Source of the DNA: Sanguibacter hominis ATCC BAA-789 | Lineage (GTDB): Bacteria; Actinomycetota; Actinomycetes; Actinomycetales; Cellulomonadaceae | Reading direction: 5' to 3' | Length of the DNA: 64,000 nt | NCBI RefSeq assembly: GCF_012396185.1 | Contig: NZ_JAAXOW010000002.1 | Coordinates: forward strand, 124,001 to 188,000 | The notes under the pieces: model-generated | The model's input: only the letters and a program-made list of their open reading frames with translations | What the model was told of the DNA's origin: nothing | Databases searched by the model: none | Position numbers and translations under genes: made by a program | Shown: one piece after another, positions 28,285 to 37,144 of the stretch | Position numbering within the stretch: position 1 is the first letter of the stretch | How the letters are laid out: each line of letters begins with the position of its first letter

Positions 28285-29187
28285 ATGTCTGACAGCAACG
28301 TCCCGCCGTACCCGGGCGAGGTGCCCGGTCCGGACGGCCAGCCGCCGTACGGCGCGCCGACGCCGCCGCCGGGGCAGCCCGCTCCGGGTCAGCAGCCCTA
28401 CGGCCAGCAGCCGCCCGTGGGTCAGCCTTACGGCCAGCAGCCCTACGGCCAGCAGCCGCCTGCGGGTCAGCCTTACGGCCAGCAGCCCTACGGCCAGCAG
28501 CCGTACCAGGGCGCGCCCGGGCAGAGCCCGATCGATGTCGGGGCCGCTTTCTCGTACGGCTGGGACAAGTTCACGAAGAACATCGGCCCGATCCTCCTGG
28601 GCTCGCTCGCGTGGGCGGTCGGTATCGGCATCCTGATCGGGATCTTCTACGCCATCATCATCGGTGGCGCCGCCGCGGCGTCGTCGCTCGACTCTGACGG
28701 GGGCTTCCTCGCGGTCGGCTTCGGCAGCATGGTTCTCTTCCTCGGCGTCTCGCTGCTGCTCGGCGTGTTCTTCCAGGCGGCTGCGACGAACGTCGGGCTC
28801 GTCGCGACGACAGGTCGCTCGATCACGGTCGGTGACTTCTTCTCGATCCCGAACTTCTCGAAGGCTCTGCTGACAGCACTCCTGGTCGGCGTTGCCACCG
28901 CGGTGTCCATGATCGTCGTCGTCGGCCCGCTCGCCGTCGGGTTCTTCGGGATCTTCGCGCTCCATTTTGCGATCGACAAGGGGCTCGGTGCCGTCGACGC
29001 GATCAAGGCCAGCATCGACGTCGCACTGAAGAACGCCGGTCAGGTGGCGCTCCTCATGCTGCTCGTCTACGTCGCCAACTCTGTCGGCAGCGCGCTCTGC
29101 GGGGTCGGCCTCATCGTGTCGATGCCGGTCGCGATGATCGCGACCGCATACTGCTACCGCCGCGTGGTGGGCCAGCAGCCCGCCTGA
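28285..29187 (+). CDS. Membrane protein with PYGQ-repeat N-terminal tail (paralogue 2)
   Basis: A 300-residue protein with a Pro/Tyr/Gly/Gln-rich tail (residues 1-75, repeats such as QPYGQQPYGQQP) and about six helices (GSLAWAVGIGILIGIFYAII, GFGSMVLFLGVSLLLGVFFQ, LLTALLVGVATAVSMIVVV, LLMLLVYVANSVGSALCGVG). The tail type and the order tail-then-membrane are shared with the gene at 27113; the membrane parts are only distantly alike. GAGGAG lies 6 nt before ATG 28285, and a TACGCT -10-like box is at 28202-28207. Unknown function; the tail could drive multimerisation or contact peptidoglycan. Confidence 0.75.
   Translation: MSDSNVPPYPGEVPGPDGQPPYGAPTPPPGQPAPGQQPYGQQPPVGQPYGQQPYGQQPPAGQPYGQQPYGQQPYQGAPGQSPIDVGAAFSYGWDKFTKNIGPILLGSLAWAVGIGILIGIFYAIIIGGAAAASSLDSDGGFLAVGFGSMVLFLGVSLLLGVFFQAAATNVGLVATTGRSITVGDFFSIPNFSKALLTALLVGVATAVSMIVVVGPLAVGFFGIFALHFAIDKGLGAVDAIKASIDVALKNAGQVALLMLLVYVANSVGSALCGVGLIVSMPVAMIATAYCYRRVVGQQPA
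28384..28512 (+). repeat. In-frame PYGQ-coding repeat, second copy
   Basis: Tandem TACGGCCAGCAG units coding for PYGQQ. The units are more uniform than those of the first copy. Confidence 0.75.
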
Positions 29188-29199
29188 CGCGCTCAGCAG

Positions 29200-29233
29200 G
29201 AGGCCCGGCACACCGAAGGGTGTGCCGGGCCTC
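29200..29233. terminator. Strong hairpin terminator
   Basis: A 15-bp stem (GAGGCCCGGCACACC with its complement) and a GAAG tetraloop between two convergent genes; likely works in both directions. Confidence 0.8.
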
Positions 29234-29253
29234 TCGCATGTCTGTGCAGGGGA

Positions 29254-30108
29254 TCAGACCGGCTCGGTGACGAAGTCGATGAGCTCCTCGACGCGCCCGA
29301 GGAGTGCGGGCTCGAGGTCCGCGTAGGACCGCACGGTTCCGAGGATCCGCTTCCAGCCCTGCGCGACATCCGCCTGATCTGCGTGGGGCCAGCCGAGCTC
29401 GCGCAGGATCCCGGTCTTCCACTCGGTGCCTCGCTCGATGATGGGCCACTTCTCGAGACCGATGCGCGCCGGCCGGACGGCCTGCCACACGTCGACGAAC
29501 GGGTGGCCCAGCACCTTGACGGTGCCGTTCGGAACGAGGCGCAGCGCCTCGTCGGCGAGCCGCCGCTCTTTCGTCCCGGGCAGCAGGTGGTCGACGAGTA
29601 CGCCGACGCGTCTCTCTCGGGTCGGTCGGAACTCACGCAGCGCGTCGGCGAGGTTGTCGACTCCCTCGAGCAGCTCGACGACGACACCCTCGACGCGCAG
29701 GTCGTCGCCCCAGACGCGCTCGACAAGCTCGGCGTCGTGCTTGCCCTCGACCCAGATGCGTGAGCCGCGAGCCACGCGGGCGCGTGCGTCGCGTACGACC
29801 GTCGACCCGGACGCGGTGCGCGTCGGGGCGGCGGTAGCGCGGCCGACGGGCGCGGTGAGGATGACAGGTTCGCCGTCGATCCAGAACCCTGGGCCGAGCG
29901 GGAACGTGCGTGTCCGGCCGGCGCGGTCCTCAAGCTCGACGACGTGCTGACCGCCGGACTTCTCGACGCGGACGACGGCGCCGACCCAGCCGGTCATGAC
30001 CTCCTCGACGACGGTCCCGCGCTCGGCGGGCACGGGACGGGAGACGGGGCGCCGGGGGTGGTGGTCCGAGCCGCCGGACAGGACGTCAGAGCCATAGCGA
30101 TCGTGCAC
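29254..30108 (-). CDS. DUF3097 family protein
   Basis: A 284-residue soluble protein of the actinobacterial DUF3097 family. Notable parts are an N-terminal domain with GWVGAVVRVEKSGGQHVVEL, then RIWVEGKHDAELVERVWGDD and VGVLVDHLLPGTKERRLADE, which resembles a Toprim-like core (Glu followed by DHLLPGTKE). That hints at nucleic-acid metabolism but I would not assign an activity. GTG 30108 has a -10 box 6 nt upstream and no ribosome site. Confidence 0.75.
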   Translation of the reverse strand: MHDRYGSDVLSGGSDHHPRRPVSRPVPAERGTVVEEVMTGWVGAVVRVEKSGGQHVVELEDRAGRTRTFPLGPGFWIDGEPVILTAPVGRATAAPTRTASGSTVVRDARARVARGSRIWVEGKHDAELVERVWGDDLRVEGVVVELLEGVDNLADALREFRPTRERRVGVLVDHLLPGTKERRLADEALRLVPNGTVKVLGHPFVDVWQAVRPARIGLEKWPIIERGTEWKTGILRELGWPHADQADVAQGWKRILGTVRSYADLEPALLGRVEELIDFVTEPV

Positions 30109-30114
30109 CTGGCC

Positions 30115-30120
30115 ACCCTA
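30115..30120 (-). promoter_or_regulatory. Candidate -10 box for the DUF3097 gene
   Basis: Minus-strand TAGGGT followed by 6 nt and GTG 30108; predicts a leaderless transcript. Confidence 0.5.
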
Positions 30121-30218
30121 GCTGGCGGCCGGAGATCGCTGGGTAAGCGTGTGTGACGCTGATCGCGGCGTCCGTCCACAGGCCTGTTGTATCGGTCGCG
30201 CCGCGAGCGTGGGTGCCC

Positions 30219-30224
30219 TAGTTT
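30219..30224 (+). promoter_or_regulatory. Candidate -10 box for the lipoprotein gene at 30232
   Basis: TAGTTT followed by 7 nt and ATG 30232; predicts a leaderless transcript. Confidence 0.5.
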
Positions 30225-30231
30225 GTCGGTC

Positions 30232-30894
30232 ATGTCTCAGGGGGTGCGGGGAGTGAAGGTCGGGGTCCGGGCGAGCGCAGCGTGGGTTGCCGTGGTGTTG
30301 TTGCTGGTGGGGTGCACGGCGCAGGCCGAGGTTCAGCCGCCTGCCGGTACGAGCACCGCTGGCGGTGTCTCGTCCGCCCCGACGCCAGCGCCTTCGGGGA
30401 CACTGGACCCGACGCCGTCGGAGGCGCCCGTCCCGGGTCCCACGATCGCGCCGCCGCCGCCGAGGCCCGTCGCACCTGACACTCTCGATGACCCGACCCC
30501 CGAGGGGGCGCTGTCGGCGATCAGGTACTTCTACGACCTCTACCCGTACGCGTATGCGACGGGCGACATCGAAGGTCTCAAGGACGTCAGTGGCAACGCG
30601 TGCGGCTACTGCATGAAGCTGATGGACCGGATCGAGAAGCTCCACGCCGACGGCGGGGCCGCCTCAGGGCTGGCTGTCGAGATCTTGAGCGCTGAGTACC
30701 TTCCAGATACGGCGACACCGTTCTACTTCGAGTTTCAGGTCGAACTGAAGCAGAACGGCGGACTGGTCCGGCGGACGCCTGTTGCCGAGCCCGAGGTCCA
30801 CGACGGTCAGGAAGCGCGGCTGCACATTGTGCTTGAGCTTGGCGACGTATGGGAGTTCACGAAGGTGCTGACCGTTCGCGATGATGATGCCTGA
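30232..30894 (+). CDS. Lipoprotein, DUF6318-like
   Basis: A 220-residue secreted lipoprotein: basic start, hydrophobic stretch and lipobox LLLVGC near residue 26, then a Pro/Thr/Ser/Ala-rich linker to about residue 80. The C-terminal domain has PTPEGALSAIRYFYDLYPYA and the cysteine pair CGYC, as in DUF6318 proteins, which sit outside the membrane with unknown function. It overlaps the next gene by 14 bases. Confidence 0.78.
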   Translation: MSQGVRGVKVGVRASAAWVAVVLLLVGCTAQAEVQPPAGTSTAGGVSSAPTPAPSGTLDPTPSEAPVPGPTIAPPPPRPVAPDTLDDPTPEGALSAIRYFYDLYPYAYATGDIEGLKDVSGNACGYCMKLMDRIEKLHADGGAASGLAVEILSAEYLPDTATPFYFEFQVELKQNGGLVRRTPVAEPEVHDGQEARLHIVLELGDVWEFTKVLTVRDDDA

Positions 30895-31762
30895 CTGGAC
30901 GTCGCGTGCTTCGACGATAGTCAGCAGTGCCGGCCTTCTCTTCACGCTCGCGATCTCTGGCAATAGCGGCGACGTGGGAGTGACGACCGACGCCGATGGC
31001 GATGGAGTTCTCACCTCAGGAACGCGAGTCAGGGAAGGCGAGCGCCGCGACAGGCGAGAGCCGCATCCTGTCGCGCGGACGCGGGCGATGGATCCGGGGG
31101 AGTGCTCGCTCGCTGAGCTGACGGCGAACCCTGGTGTGGCGTTCTGGTGCTCGGCGGCGATCGGGGAGTCCGCTGGCTGTGCGGAGGACGAGCGGTTCCG
31201 GGTGCCGTACTTGCGTAGCGTCTGGGACGCGACAACCGGGGCGTGGGGTCCGTGGACTCTCTACCGGGATGCGGGTTGTGAGGGCGACGGGGACCCGGGC
31301 GAGGGTGATGTCGGTGCGGAGGTCGAGCGGGAGATCAAGCGGCTGGAGCTGAAGGGTTCGCCGCTGGGGCGAAGCCCGGGCACGGCAGTGACCTACGTGC
31401 AGACGGACACGATCGTGTGGACGGACGCGGTGCCGCAGGTGTTCGACCTGACGATCCTCGGGCAGGCGGTCGAGCTCGAGATGACCCCGGTCCAGTTCTC
31501 GTGGGACTTCGGGGACGGCTCTCGGCCTCTGGTCACGACCAAGACGGGAGGGCCGTACCCCGACAAGTCTGTGAGCCACGTCTACACACGTCTGGAGACG
31601 GTGCAGATCAGGCTGACGACGACGTGGAGCGGACGCTACCGCCTGGCGGGTTCGCAGGCGTGGCTGCCGGTGAGCGGCATGGCGACGACGACCAGCGTCG
31701 ACGAGCCCCTTGAGCTGCGCGAGTACCGCACGCGCCTCGTCGCCGGCCCGTTGGCGGACTGA
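30881..31762 (+). CDS. Secreted PKD-domain protein
   Basis: A 293-residue protein. An N-terminal hydrophobic segment (TIVSSAGLLFTLAIS) could be a signal or anchor. A Cys-containing region follows (PGECSLAELTANPGVAFWC, then CAEDERFRVPY), then a PKD-type beta domain with the hallmark FSWDFGDGS near residue 203. PKD domains usually mediate surface interactions. Start candidates are ATG 30881, 30884 and 30887; the first overlaps the lipoprotein gene by 14 bases. No strong ribosome site is seen, so coupling to the upstream gene is likely. Function unknown. Confidence 0.7.
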   Translation: MMMPDWTSRASTIVSSAGLLFTLAISGNSGDVGVTTDADGDGVLTSGTRVREGERRDRREPHPVARTRAMDPGECSLAELTANPGVAFWCSAAIGESAGCAEDERFRVPYLRSVWDATTGAWGPWTLYRDAGCEGDGDPGEGDVGAEVEREIKRLELKGSPLGRSPGTAVTYVQTDTIVWTDAVPQVFDLTILGQAVELEMTPVQFSWDFGDGSRPLVTTKTGGPYPDKSVSHVYTRLETVQIRLTTTWSGRYRLAGSQAWLPVSGMATTTSVDEPLELREYRTRLVAGPLAD

Positions 31763-31829
31763 ACCGGCCCTCGGTGCGACTTCGCGCACAGCGTGACGAA
31801 GACCGCCGTCCCAACATCGCGCGGCCCGT

Positions 31830-31861
31830 TAAGATTGGCACTCGAAGGCCGGGAGTGCGAA
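31830..31861 (+). promoter_or_regulatory. CIRCE operator with overlapping -10 box of hrcA-dnaJ
   Basis: TTGGCACTC, 9-nt spacer, GAGTGCGAA at 31835-31861, close to the CIRCE consensus TTAGCACTC-N9-GAGTGCTAA. The -10-like TAAGAT (31830-31835) overlaps its first base. HrcA bound here would block its own promoter. The ribosome site for hrcA (GGAGGAGG) is at 31893-31900. Confidence 0.85.
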
Positions 31862-31910
31862 CAGCTGGCGCCCCGGGATCGGTCCGGCGCGACGGAGGAG
31901 GCGGCGCAAG

Positions 31911-32930
31911 ATGAGCTCAGAGCGCAGGCTCGACGTGCTGCGTGCGATCGTCGAGGACTATGTGACGACGCGCGAGCCCGTGGGCTCGAAGCTTCTCGCC
32001 GAGCGGCACAGCCTCGGCGTGTCTCCGGCGACGATCCGCAACGACATGGCGGCGCTCGAGGAAGAGGGCCTGATCGCGCAGCCTCACACGTCGGCAGGTC
32101 GCGTCCCGACCGACCGCGGCTACCGGCTCTTCGTCGACCAGCTTGCGGAGGTCAAGCCCCTCTCGCGGCCCGAGCGCCGCGCGATCTCCGTGTTCCTCGA
32201 CCAAGCCGTCGACCTCGACGACGTGATCTTCCGGGCCTCGCGACTCCTCGCTCACCTCACGCAGCAGGTCGCCGTCGTGCAGTACCCGTCGCTCCGGCGG
32301 TCGGGGCTGCGCCACCTCGAGCTCGTCCCGGTTCCCGGCAGCCGCCTGCTCGTCGTCATCATCACGGACACGGGCCGCGTCGAGCAGCGCACCCTGTCCC
32401 TGAGCGAGGACGTCGACGAGGCGCTGATCGCGATCGTCCGCGGCCGCCTCAACGCGGCCGTCCTCGGACGGCGGCTCCCGGAGATCCGGGAGGCGTTGCC
32501 CGGCCTGCTCGAGCAGTTCGACGAGACGCAGCGACCGCTCGTCCAGGAGATCTTCGACCTCCTTGCCGACACCCTCGCAGAGGAGACGGAGGAGCGCATC
32601 GTCCTCTCCGGAGCATCCAACCTTGCGCGCAGCGACGCCGGGCTCGAAAGCTCGCTGCGGCCCGTCCTCGAGGCGCTCGAGGAGGAGGTCGTCCTGCTCG
32701 GCCTGCTCACCGAGATGTCCGAGGACTCGCGCGGCGTGGCCGTGCGCATCGGTCATGAGACGCAGCATGCCGGGCTCTCCGTCACCTCTGTCGTCAGCAC
32801 CGGTTACGGTACTGAGGGTGACTCGGTCGCGCTCCTCGGCTCGATCGGTCCGACCCGGATGGACTACCCGGGGACGATCGCCTCCGTGCGCGCGGTCGCC
32901 CGCTATCTCACACGCATCCTCGCCACCTGA
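31911..32930 (+). CDS. hrcA: Heat-inducible transcriptional repressor HrcA
   Basis: A 339-residue HrcA repressor: winged helix with RKL-type motif ([56 protein letters not shown]) and the GAF-like plus dimerisation regions. It binds CIRCE and is tuned by GroEL. The CIRCE lies 50 bp upstream, so it represses itself and dnaJ. Strong GGAGGAGG supports ATG 31911. Confidence 0.96.
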   Translation: MSSERRLDVLRAIVEDYVTTREPVGSKLLAERHSLGVSPATIRNDMAALEEEGLIAQPHTSAGRVPTDRGYRLFVDQLAEVKPLSRPERRAISVFLDQAVDLDDVIFRASRLLAHLTQQVAVVQYPSLRRSGLRHLELVPVPGSRLLVVIITDTGRVEQRTLSLSEDVDEALIAIVRGRLNAAVLGRRLPEIREALPGLLEQFDETQRPLVQEIFDLLADTLAEETEERIVLSGASNLARSDAGLESSLRPVLEALEEEVVLLGLLTEMSEDSRGVAVRIGHETQHAGLSVTSVVSTGYGTEGDSVALLGSIGPTRMDYPGTIASVRAVARYLTRILAT

Positions 32931-32990
32931 CCGGACGCGCCCGCGCTGCGGGAACGCGCCACCCTCGACCCACCACCAGGAAGCAGCTTC

Positions 32991-34103
32991 GTGACGGACT
33001 ACTACGAGATCCTCGGCGTCCCGCGTGACGCGACCCAGGACCAGATCAAGAAGGCCTACCGCAAGCTCGCGCGCGAGCTCCACCCGGACGTCGCCGGGGC
33101 GGACGCCGAGGACCGGTTCAAGGACGTGACTCGCGCGTACGAGGTTCTGGGCAGCCCGGACAAGCGCCAGTCGTATGACATGGGCACCGACCCGTCCTCG
33201 CCCGGCGGCGGCCAGGGTGGCGCGTTCGGCTTCCAGGACATCTTCGAGACGTTCTTCGGTGGCGGCCAGGCGCAGCGTGGTCCGGTGCCGCGCTCGCGCC
33301 GCGGCCAGGACGCGCTCGTCCGCCTCGACATCGACCTCGCAGAGGCGACGTTCGGCACGCGCCGCGAGCTGCCCGTCGACACGGCTGTCGTCTGCAGCAC
33401 GTGCGGCGGCTCGTGCTGCCGACCGGGGACGTCAGTCCGCACCTGTGAGGTGTGCGGCGGCCGGGGCTCGGTCCAGCGGGTCGCACGTTCCTTCCTCGGC
33501 CAGGTCATGACGACCGCGCCGTGCTCAGCCTGCCAGGGCCACGGCACGACCGTCCCCGAGCCGTGCCCGGACTGCGCGGGCGAGGGCCGCGTGCGCAGCC
33601 GCCGCACGCTCGTCGTCGAGGTCCCCGCCGGTGTAGACACGGGTACCCGGATCAAGATGACCGGCCAGGGTGAGGCGGGCCCCGCCGGTGGCCCTGCCGG
33701 CGACATCTACGTCGAGATCCGCGAGAAGAAGCACGAGCGCTTCATCCGCCGCGGCGACGACCTGCACTGCACGCTCGAGATCCCGATGACGGCAGCCGCG
33801 CTCGGCACGACGATCGAGCTCGAGACCCTCGACGGGCTCCAGGAGGTCGTGTGCCCGCCCGGCACGCAGCCCGGTGACACCGTCACCCTGCGCAACCTTG
33901 GCGTCGGTCACCTGCACGTCGGCGGTCGCGGCGACCTCGAGGTCCACGTCGACGTCGTCGTCCCCACCTCGCTCGACGAGGAGCAGGCCGAGCTCCTGCG
34001 CCGTCTCGCCGCGCTGCGCGGAGAGGAGAAGCCCGAGGCGAAGGTCTCGGCCGCGCACCCGGGCGTCTTCGCCCGGCTGCGTGAGAAGATCGCAGGCCGC
34101 TGA
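32991..34103 (+). CDS. dnaJ: Chaperone DnaJ
   Basis: A 370-residue Hsp40. J domain 1-65 with HPD at 31-33, then a short G/F-like stretch (FGFQDIFETFFGGG), a zinc-binding domain and two C-terminal substrate domains. Three of the four zinc repeats are regular (CEVCGGRG, CSACQGHG, CPDCAGEG). The first reads CSTCGGSC, so its final Gly is replaced and an extra Cys follows. It stimulates DnaK. GTG 32991 has AGGAAG upstream. Such hrcA-linked copies are usually the second DnaJ of actinobacteria. Confidence 0.95.
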   Translation: MTDYYEILGVPRDATQDQIKKAYRKLARELHPDVAGADAEDRFKDVTRAYEVLGSPDKRQSYDMGTDPSSPGGGQGGAFGFQDIFETFFGGGQAQRGPVPRSRRGQDALVRLDIDLAEATFGTRRELPVDTAVVCSTCGGSCCRPGTSVRTCEVCGGRGSVQRVARSFLGQVMTTAPCSACQGHGTTVPEPCPDCAGEGRVRSRRTLVVEVPAGVDTGTRIKMTGQGEAGPAGGPAGDIYVEIREKKHERFIRRGDDLHCTLEIPMTAAALGTTIELETLDGLQEVVCPPGTQPGDTVTLRNLGVGHLHVGGRGDLEVHVDVVVPTSLDEEQAELLRRLAALRGEEKPEAKVSAAHPGVFARLREKIAGR

Positions 34104-34130
34104 CCGCACTCGACGTGAGAGGGTGCGCAG

Positions 34131-34904
34131 ATGAGCGCTCCGGTATTCCTGGCTGAGTCCGCCCGCCTCGAGCAGTACCCCGCCGGGTCGGTGTACGTGC
34201 TCGACGGACCGGAGGGCCGGCACGCGGGTGTCGTCCAACGACGCCGTGCTGGCGAGCAGATCGACGTGGTCGACGGCGAGGGCCTCCGCCTGCGTTGCAC
34301 GATCCGCGACGTCCACGACTCTCAGGTGACCCTCGAGGTCGACGAGGTGTGCCGCGACCGCGACCCGGCCCCGCGCCTCGTGCTCGTCCAGGCCCTCGCC
34401 AAGGGGGACCGCGACGAGCTCGCGATCGAGGCCGCGACCGAGGTCGGCGTCGACTGTGTGATCCCGTGGCAGGCGTCACGGTCGATCGTCGTGTGGCGCG
34501 GCGACCGCGCCGCGCGCTCGCGAGCCCGCTGGGTCGCGACCGTCCGCACCGCCACGAAGCAGGCGCGCCGCGCGCGGGTCCCCGAGGTGGAGGAGGCGCT
34601 GACGACGTCGCGCCTCGCCGCGCGCACCGCCGAGGTCGTGTCGGGTGGGGGCGCTGTTCTCGTCCTGCACGAGGAGGCGACGACGCCGATCTCCGCCGCG
34701 AACGTCCCGGAACCGGCCGCCGAGGCTCAGGTGCTCGTCGTCGTCGGGCCAGAAGGCGGCATCGCCGGCGAGGAGCTTGCAGAGCTCACCGAGGCGGGCG
34801 CACAGCCCGTCCTGCTGGGTCCGCACGTCCTGCGCACCTCGACCGCAGGGCCCGTGGCGCTCGCGCTCCTCGCGGACCGGCTGGGGTTCTGGGGCGGTCG
34901 CTGA
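34131..34904 (+). CDS. rsmE: 16S rRNA (uracil1498-N3)-methyltransferase
   Basis: A 257-residue SPOUT methyltransferase that uses SAM to methylate U1498 of 16S rRNA. An N-terminal PUA-like domain (DGPEGRHAGVVQRRRAGEQI) is followed by the SPOUT fold with the knot motifs VVVGPEGGIAGEELAELTEA and LGPHVLRTSTAGPVALALL. ATG 34131 follows GAGGGTGCGCAG. It lies 27 bp after dnaJ in the usual hrcA-dnaJ-rsmE order. Confidence 0.95.
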   Translation: MSAPVFLAESARLEQYPAGSVYVLDGPEGRHAGVVQRRRAGEQIDVVDGEGLRLRCTIRDVHDSQVTLEVDEVCRDRDPAPRLVLVQALAKGDRDELAIEAATEVGVDCVIPWQASRSIVVWRGDRAARSRARWVATVRTATKQARRARVPEVEEALTTSRLAARTAEVVSGGGAVLVLHEEATTPISAANVPEPAAEAQVLVVVGPEGGIAGEELAELTEAGAQPVLLGPHVLRTSTAGPVALALLADRLGFWGGR

Positions 34905-34933
34905 GCGACCGCTAGAGCCAGCGGCTCAGCGCG

Positions 34934-35434
34934 TCACTTGACCGTGATCGTCGCCGAGACGAGGTTGAGCGGCTGACCGTCCATCGCTGACGACTCGAAG
35001 ACGGCGACCGTCCAGGTGCCGGGCTCGAGGTCGACCGTAGTCTCGAAGGGCCCGACCTCGCCGTTCGCGCCCGTCATGGTGCTGCCTTCCTGCGAAGGCT
35101 CCTCGAGCGAACCGCCCTCCGCATAGACGACCCAGCTGAGGTTGCCCTCGAACGCGGTCGCCTCGCCCGTGATGGCGACGCTCGGTCCGGTGACGACGGC
35201 GCCGTCGACGGGCGAGGTGAGGACCGTCGTCCCGTTCGTCGCGGACTGCCCGGGGGTCGGCTCGGCCTCGGGCGACGTCGTCGTGGGAGCGGGTGCCGTC
35301 GTCGGAGCCGGGGTCGTCGTGGCTGCCGTCGACGTCGGGTCCGTCGCGGCAGGCGTCGACTCGTCTGCGCACGCGGCGAGAGACCCGACGAGCAGCGCGA
35401 CGACGAGCGCGGAGCGGACGGTCGAGCGGGACAT
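34934..35434 (-). CDS. Lipoprotein with C-terminal Gmad2-like immunoglobulin domain
   Basis: A 166-residue secreted lipoprotein: lipobox SLAAC near residue 22, Thr/Pro/Ala-rich linker (about 25-68), then a beta-sandwich domain (TSPVDGAVVTGPSVAITGEA, then WTVAVFESSAMDG) resembling Gmad2 domains of germination and stress proteins. ATG 35434 has GGAGG 5 nt upstream. It lies opposite to its neighbours. Role unknown. Confidence 0.75.
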   Translation of the reverse strand: MSRSTVRSALVVALLVGSLAACADESTPAATDPTSTAATTTPAPTTAPAPTTTSPEAEPTPGQSATNGTTVLTSPVDGAVVTGPSVAITGEATAFEGNLSWVVYAEGGSLEEPSQEGSTMTGANGEVGPFETTVDLEPGTWTVAVFESSAMDGQPLNLVSATITVK

Positions 35435-35579
35435 GGTGCCTCCAGAGCGTGTGCGGACATGGCCGTGCACCCACTCTGCCAGGAGGTCGTCCCCGCGGGG
35501 CGGTCGACACGGCACGGCGTCGGTAGACTGCTCGTGACCAGGACGCACCAGCGCGGAGGACGACGGCTCAGGCCGGCCC

Positions 35580-36695
35580 ATGCCAGAGACCACAGCAACA
35601 GCAGGACCGGGACGCCCCGACGACGACGCAGCTCCCGCTCGCCCCCGGACGCGTGCCGGTGCACGCCTCGAGCACCGGATCGTCGTCCCGCCGCAGGTCG
35701 ACATGGTCGCCCTCCTCGGCCCGCAGGACGGCGTGCTCAGAGCGATCGAGGAGGGCTTCGAGCGTGTCGACGTGCACGCGCGTGGCAACCAGATCACGGT
35801 GAGCGGCCCGGCCGGTGACGTCGCGCTCGCCGTCCGCCTCGTCGACGAGCTCGTCGAGCTCGCGGAGGCTGGCACGCCGCTCAGCCCCGACGTGGTGACG
35901 CGATCGGTCGCGATGCTCGCCTCGCAGGGTGCACCGCGTCCCGCCGAGGTGCTCAGCCACGACATCGTGTCGAACCGCGGCCGGACGATCCGCCCCAAGA
36001 CGCTCGGGCAGAAGCGCTACGTCGACGCGATCGCGTCGTCGACCGTCACGTTCGGCATCGGGCCGGCCGGTACCGGCAAGACGTACCTCGCCATGGCGAC
36101 CGCCGTCCAGGCGCTCCAGGCGAAGAAGGTCAGCCGCCTCGTGCTGACGCGGCCCGCGGTCGAGGCGGGGGAGCGGCTCGGGTTCCTGCCCGGCACGCTC
36201 ACCGACAAGATCGACCCCTACCTGCGTCCGCTGTACGACGCGCTGCACGACATGATCGACCCGGAGTCGATCCCGCGGCTCATGGAGTCCGGCACGATCG
36301 AGGTCGCACCGCTCGCGTACATGCGTGGGCGCACCCTGAACGACGCGTTCATCATCCTCGACGAGGCGCAGAACACGACGCCCGACCAGATGAAGATGTT
36401 CCTCACCCGCCTCGGCTTCGGCTCGACGATGGTCGTCACGGGCGACATCACGCAGGTGGACCTCCCGGGCGGCGTCCGCTCCGGGCTGCGGGTCGTCGAG
36501 GACGTCCTGAGCGGTGTCGACGACGTCGAGTTCTGCCACCTCACGAGCGAGGACGTCGTCCGCCACCGACTCGTCGGCGAGATCATCGAGGCGTATGCCC
36601 GGTGGGACGTCGAGAAGCAGGCCGCACAGCCCACCACCCGGCCGTCCGGCCGACCAGAACGCACCCGCCCGGAGAGCCAGGAGAGGCACGCATGA
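35580..36695 (+). CDS. phoH: PhoH-like ATPase
   Basis: A 371-residue PhoH protein with an N-terminal KH-like RNA-binding region (about 30-110) and a RecA-like ATPase: Walker [17 protein letters not shown] near 160, Walker [16 protein letters not shown] near 258. PhoH acts with YbeY in RNA processing; the gene order here matches. A TAGACT -10-like box is at 35524-35529. The ribosome site before ATG 35580 is weak. It overlaps ybeY by 4 bases. Confidence 0.94.
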   Translation: MPETTATAGPGRPDDDAAPARPRTRAGARLEHRIVVPPQVDMVALLGPQDGVLRAIEEGFERVDVHARGNQITVSGPAGDVALAVRLVDELVELAEAGTPLSPDVVTRSVAMLASQGAPRPAEVLSHDIVSNRGRTIRPKTLGQKRYVDAIASSTVTFGIGPAGTGKTYLAMATAVQALQAKKVSRLVLTRPAVEAGERLGFLPGTLTDKIDPYLRPLYDALHDMIDPESIPRLMESGTIEVAPLAYMRGRTLNDAFIILDEAQNTTPDQMKMFLTRLGFGSTMVVTGDITQVDLPGGVRSGLRVVEDVLSGVDDVEFCHLTSEDVVRHRLVGEIIEAYARWDVEKQAAQPTTRPSGRPERTRPESQERHA

Positions 36696-37144
36696 CGATC
36701 GAGGTCAACAACGAGTCGGGCTTCGAGGTCGACGAGGCGGAGTTCGCCGCGCTCGCCCGCTACGTCCTCGACGCGATGCACCTGCACCCGCAGACGGAGC
36801 TGTCGATCCTCATGGTCGGCACGGACGTCATGACCGAGCTGCACGTGCAGTGGATGGACGAGCCTGGGCCGACCGACGTCCTGTCGTTCCCGATGGACGA
36901 GCTGCGGCCCGGCCGTGAGGGCGACGTGACGCCCGCAGGCCTCCTCGGCGACGTCGTGCTGTGTCCCGAGGTTGCCGCGCAGCAGGCGAAGGTGGCCGGC
37001 CACTCGACGATCGAGGAGATGCTGCTGCTGACGACGCACGGGATCTTGCACCTCCTCGGGTTCGACCACGCGGAGCCGGAGGAGGAGAAGGAGATGTTCG
37101 CCCTCCAGCGCAAGCTGCTGCTGACGTTCCTCGCGAGTCGATGA
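36692..37144 (+). CDS. ybeY: Endoribonuclease YbeY
   Basis: A 150-residue metal-dependent RNase for 16S rRNA 3'-end maturation and ribosome quality control. The zinc-binding H-x3-H-x5-H motif is [12 protein letters not shown] near 113-124. ATG 36692 overlaps the phoH stop and its own stop overlaps the next ATG, so the four genes phoH to era are coupled. Confidence 0.96.
   Translation: MTIEVNNESGFEVDEAEFAALARYVLDAMHLHPQTELSILMVGTDVMTELHVQWMDEPGPTDVLSFPMDELRPGREGDVTPAGLLGDVVLCPEVAAQQAKVAGHSTIEEMLLLTTHGILHLLGFDHAEPEEEKEMFALQRKLLLTFLASR

Noticed and set aside
27190-28512. CRISPR-like array from the repeated TACGGCCAGCAG units
   Set aside because: The units are contiguous in-frame codons of two proteins without spacers.
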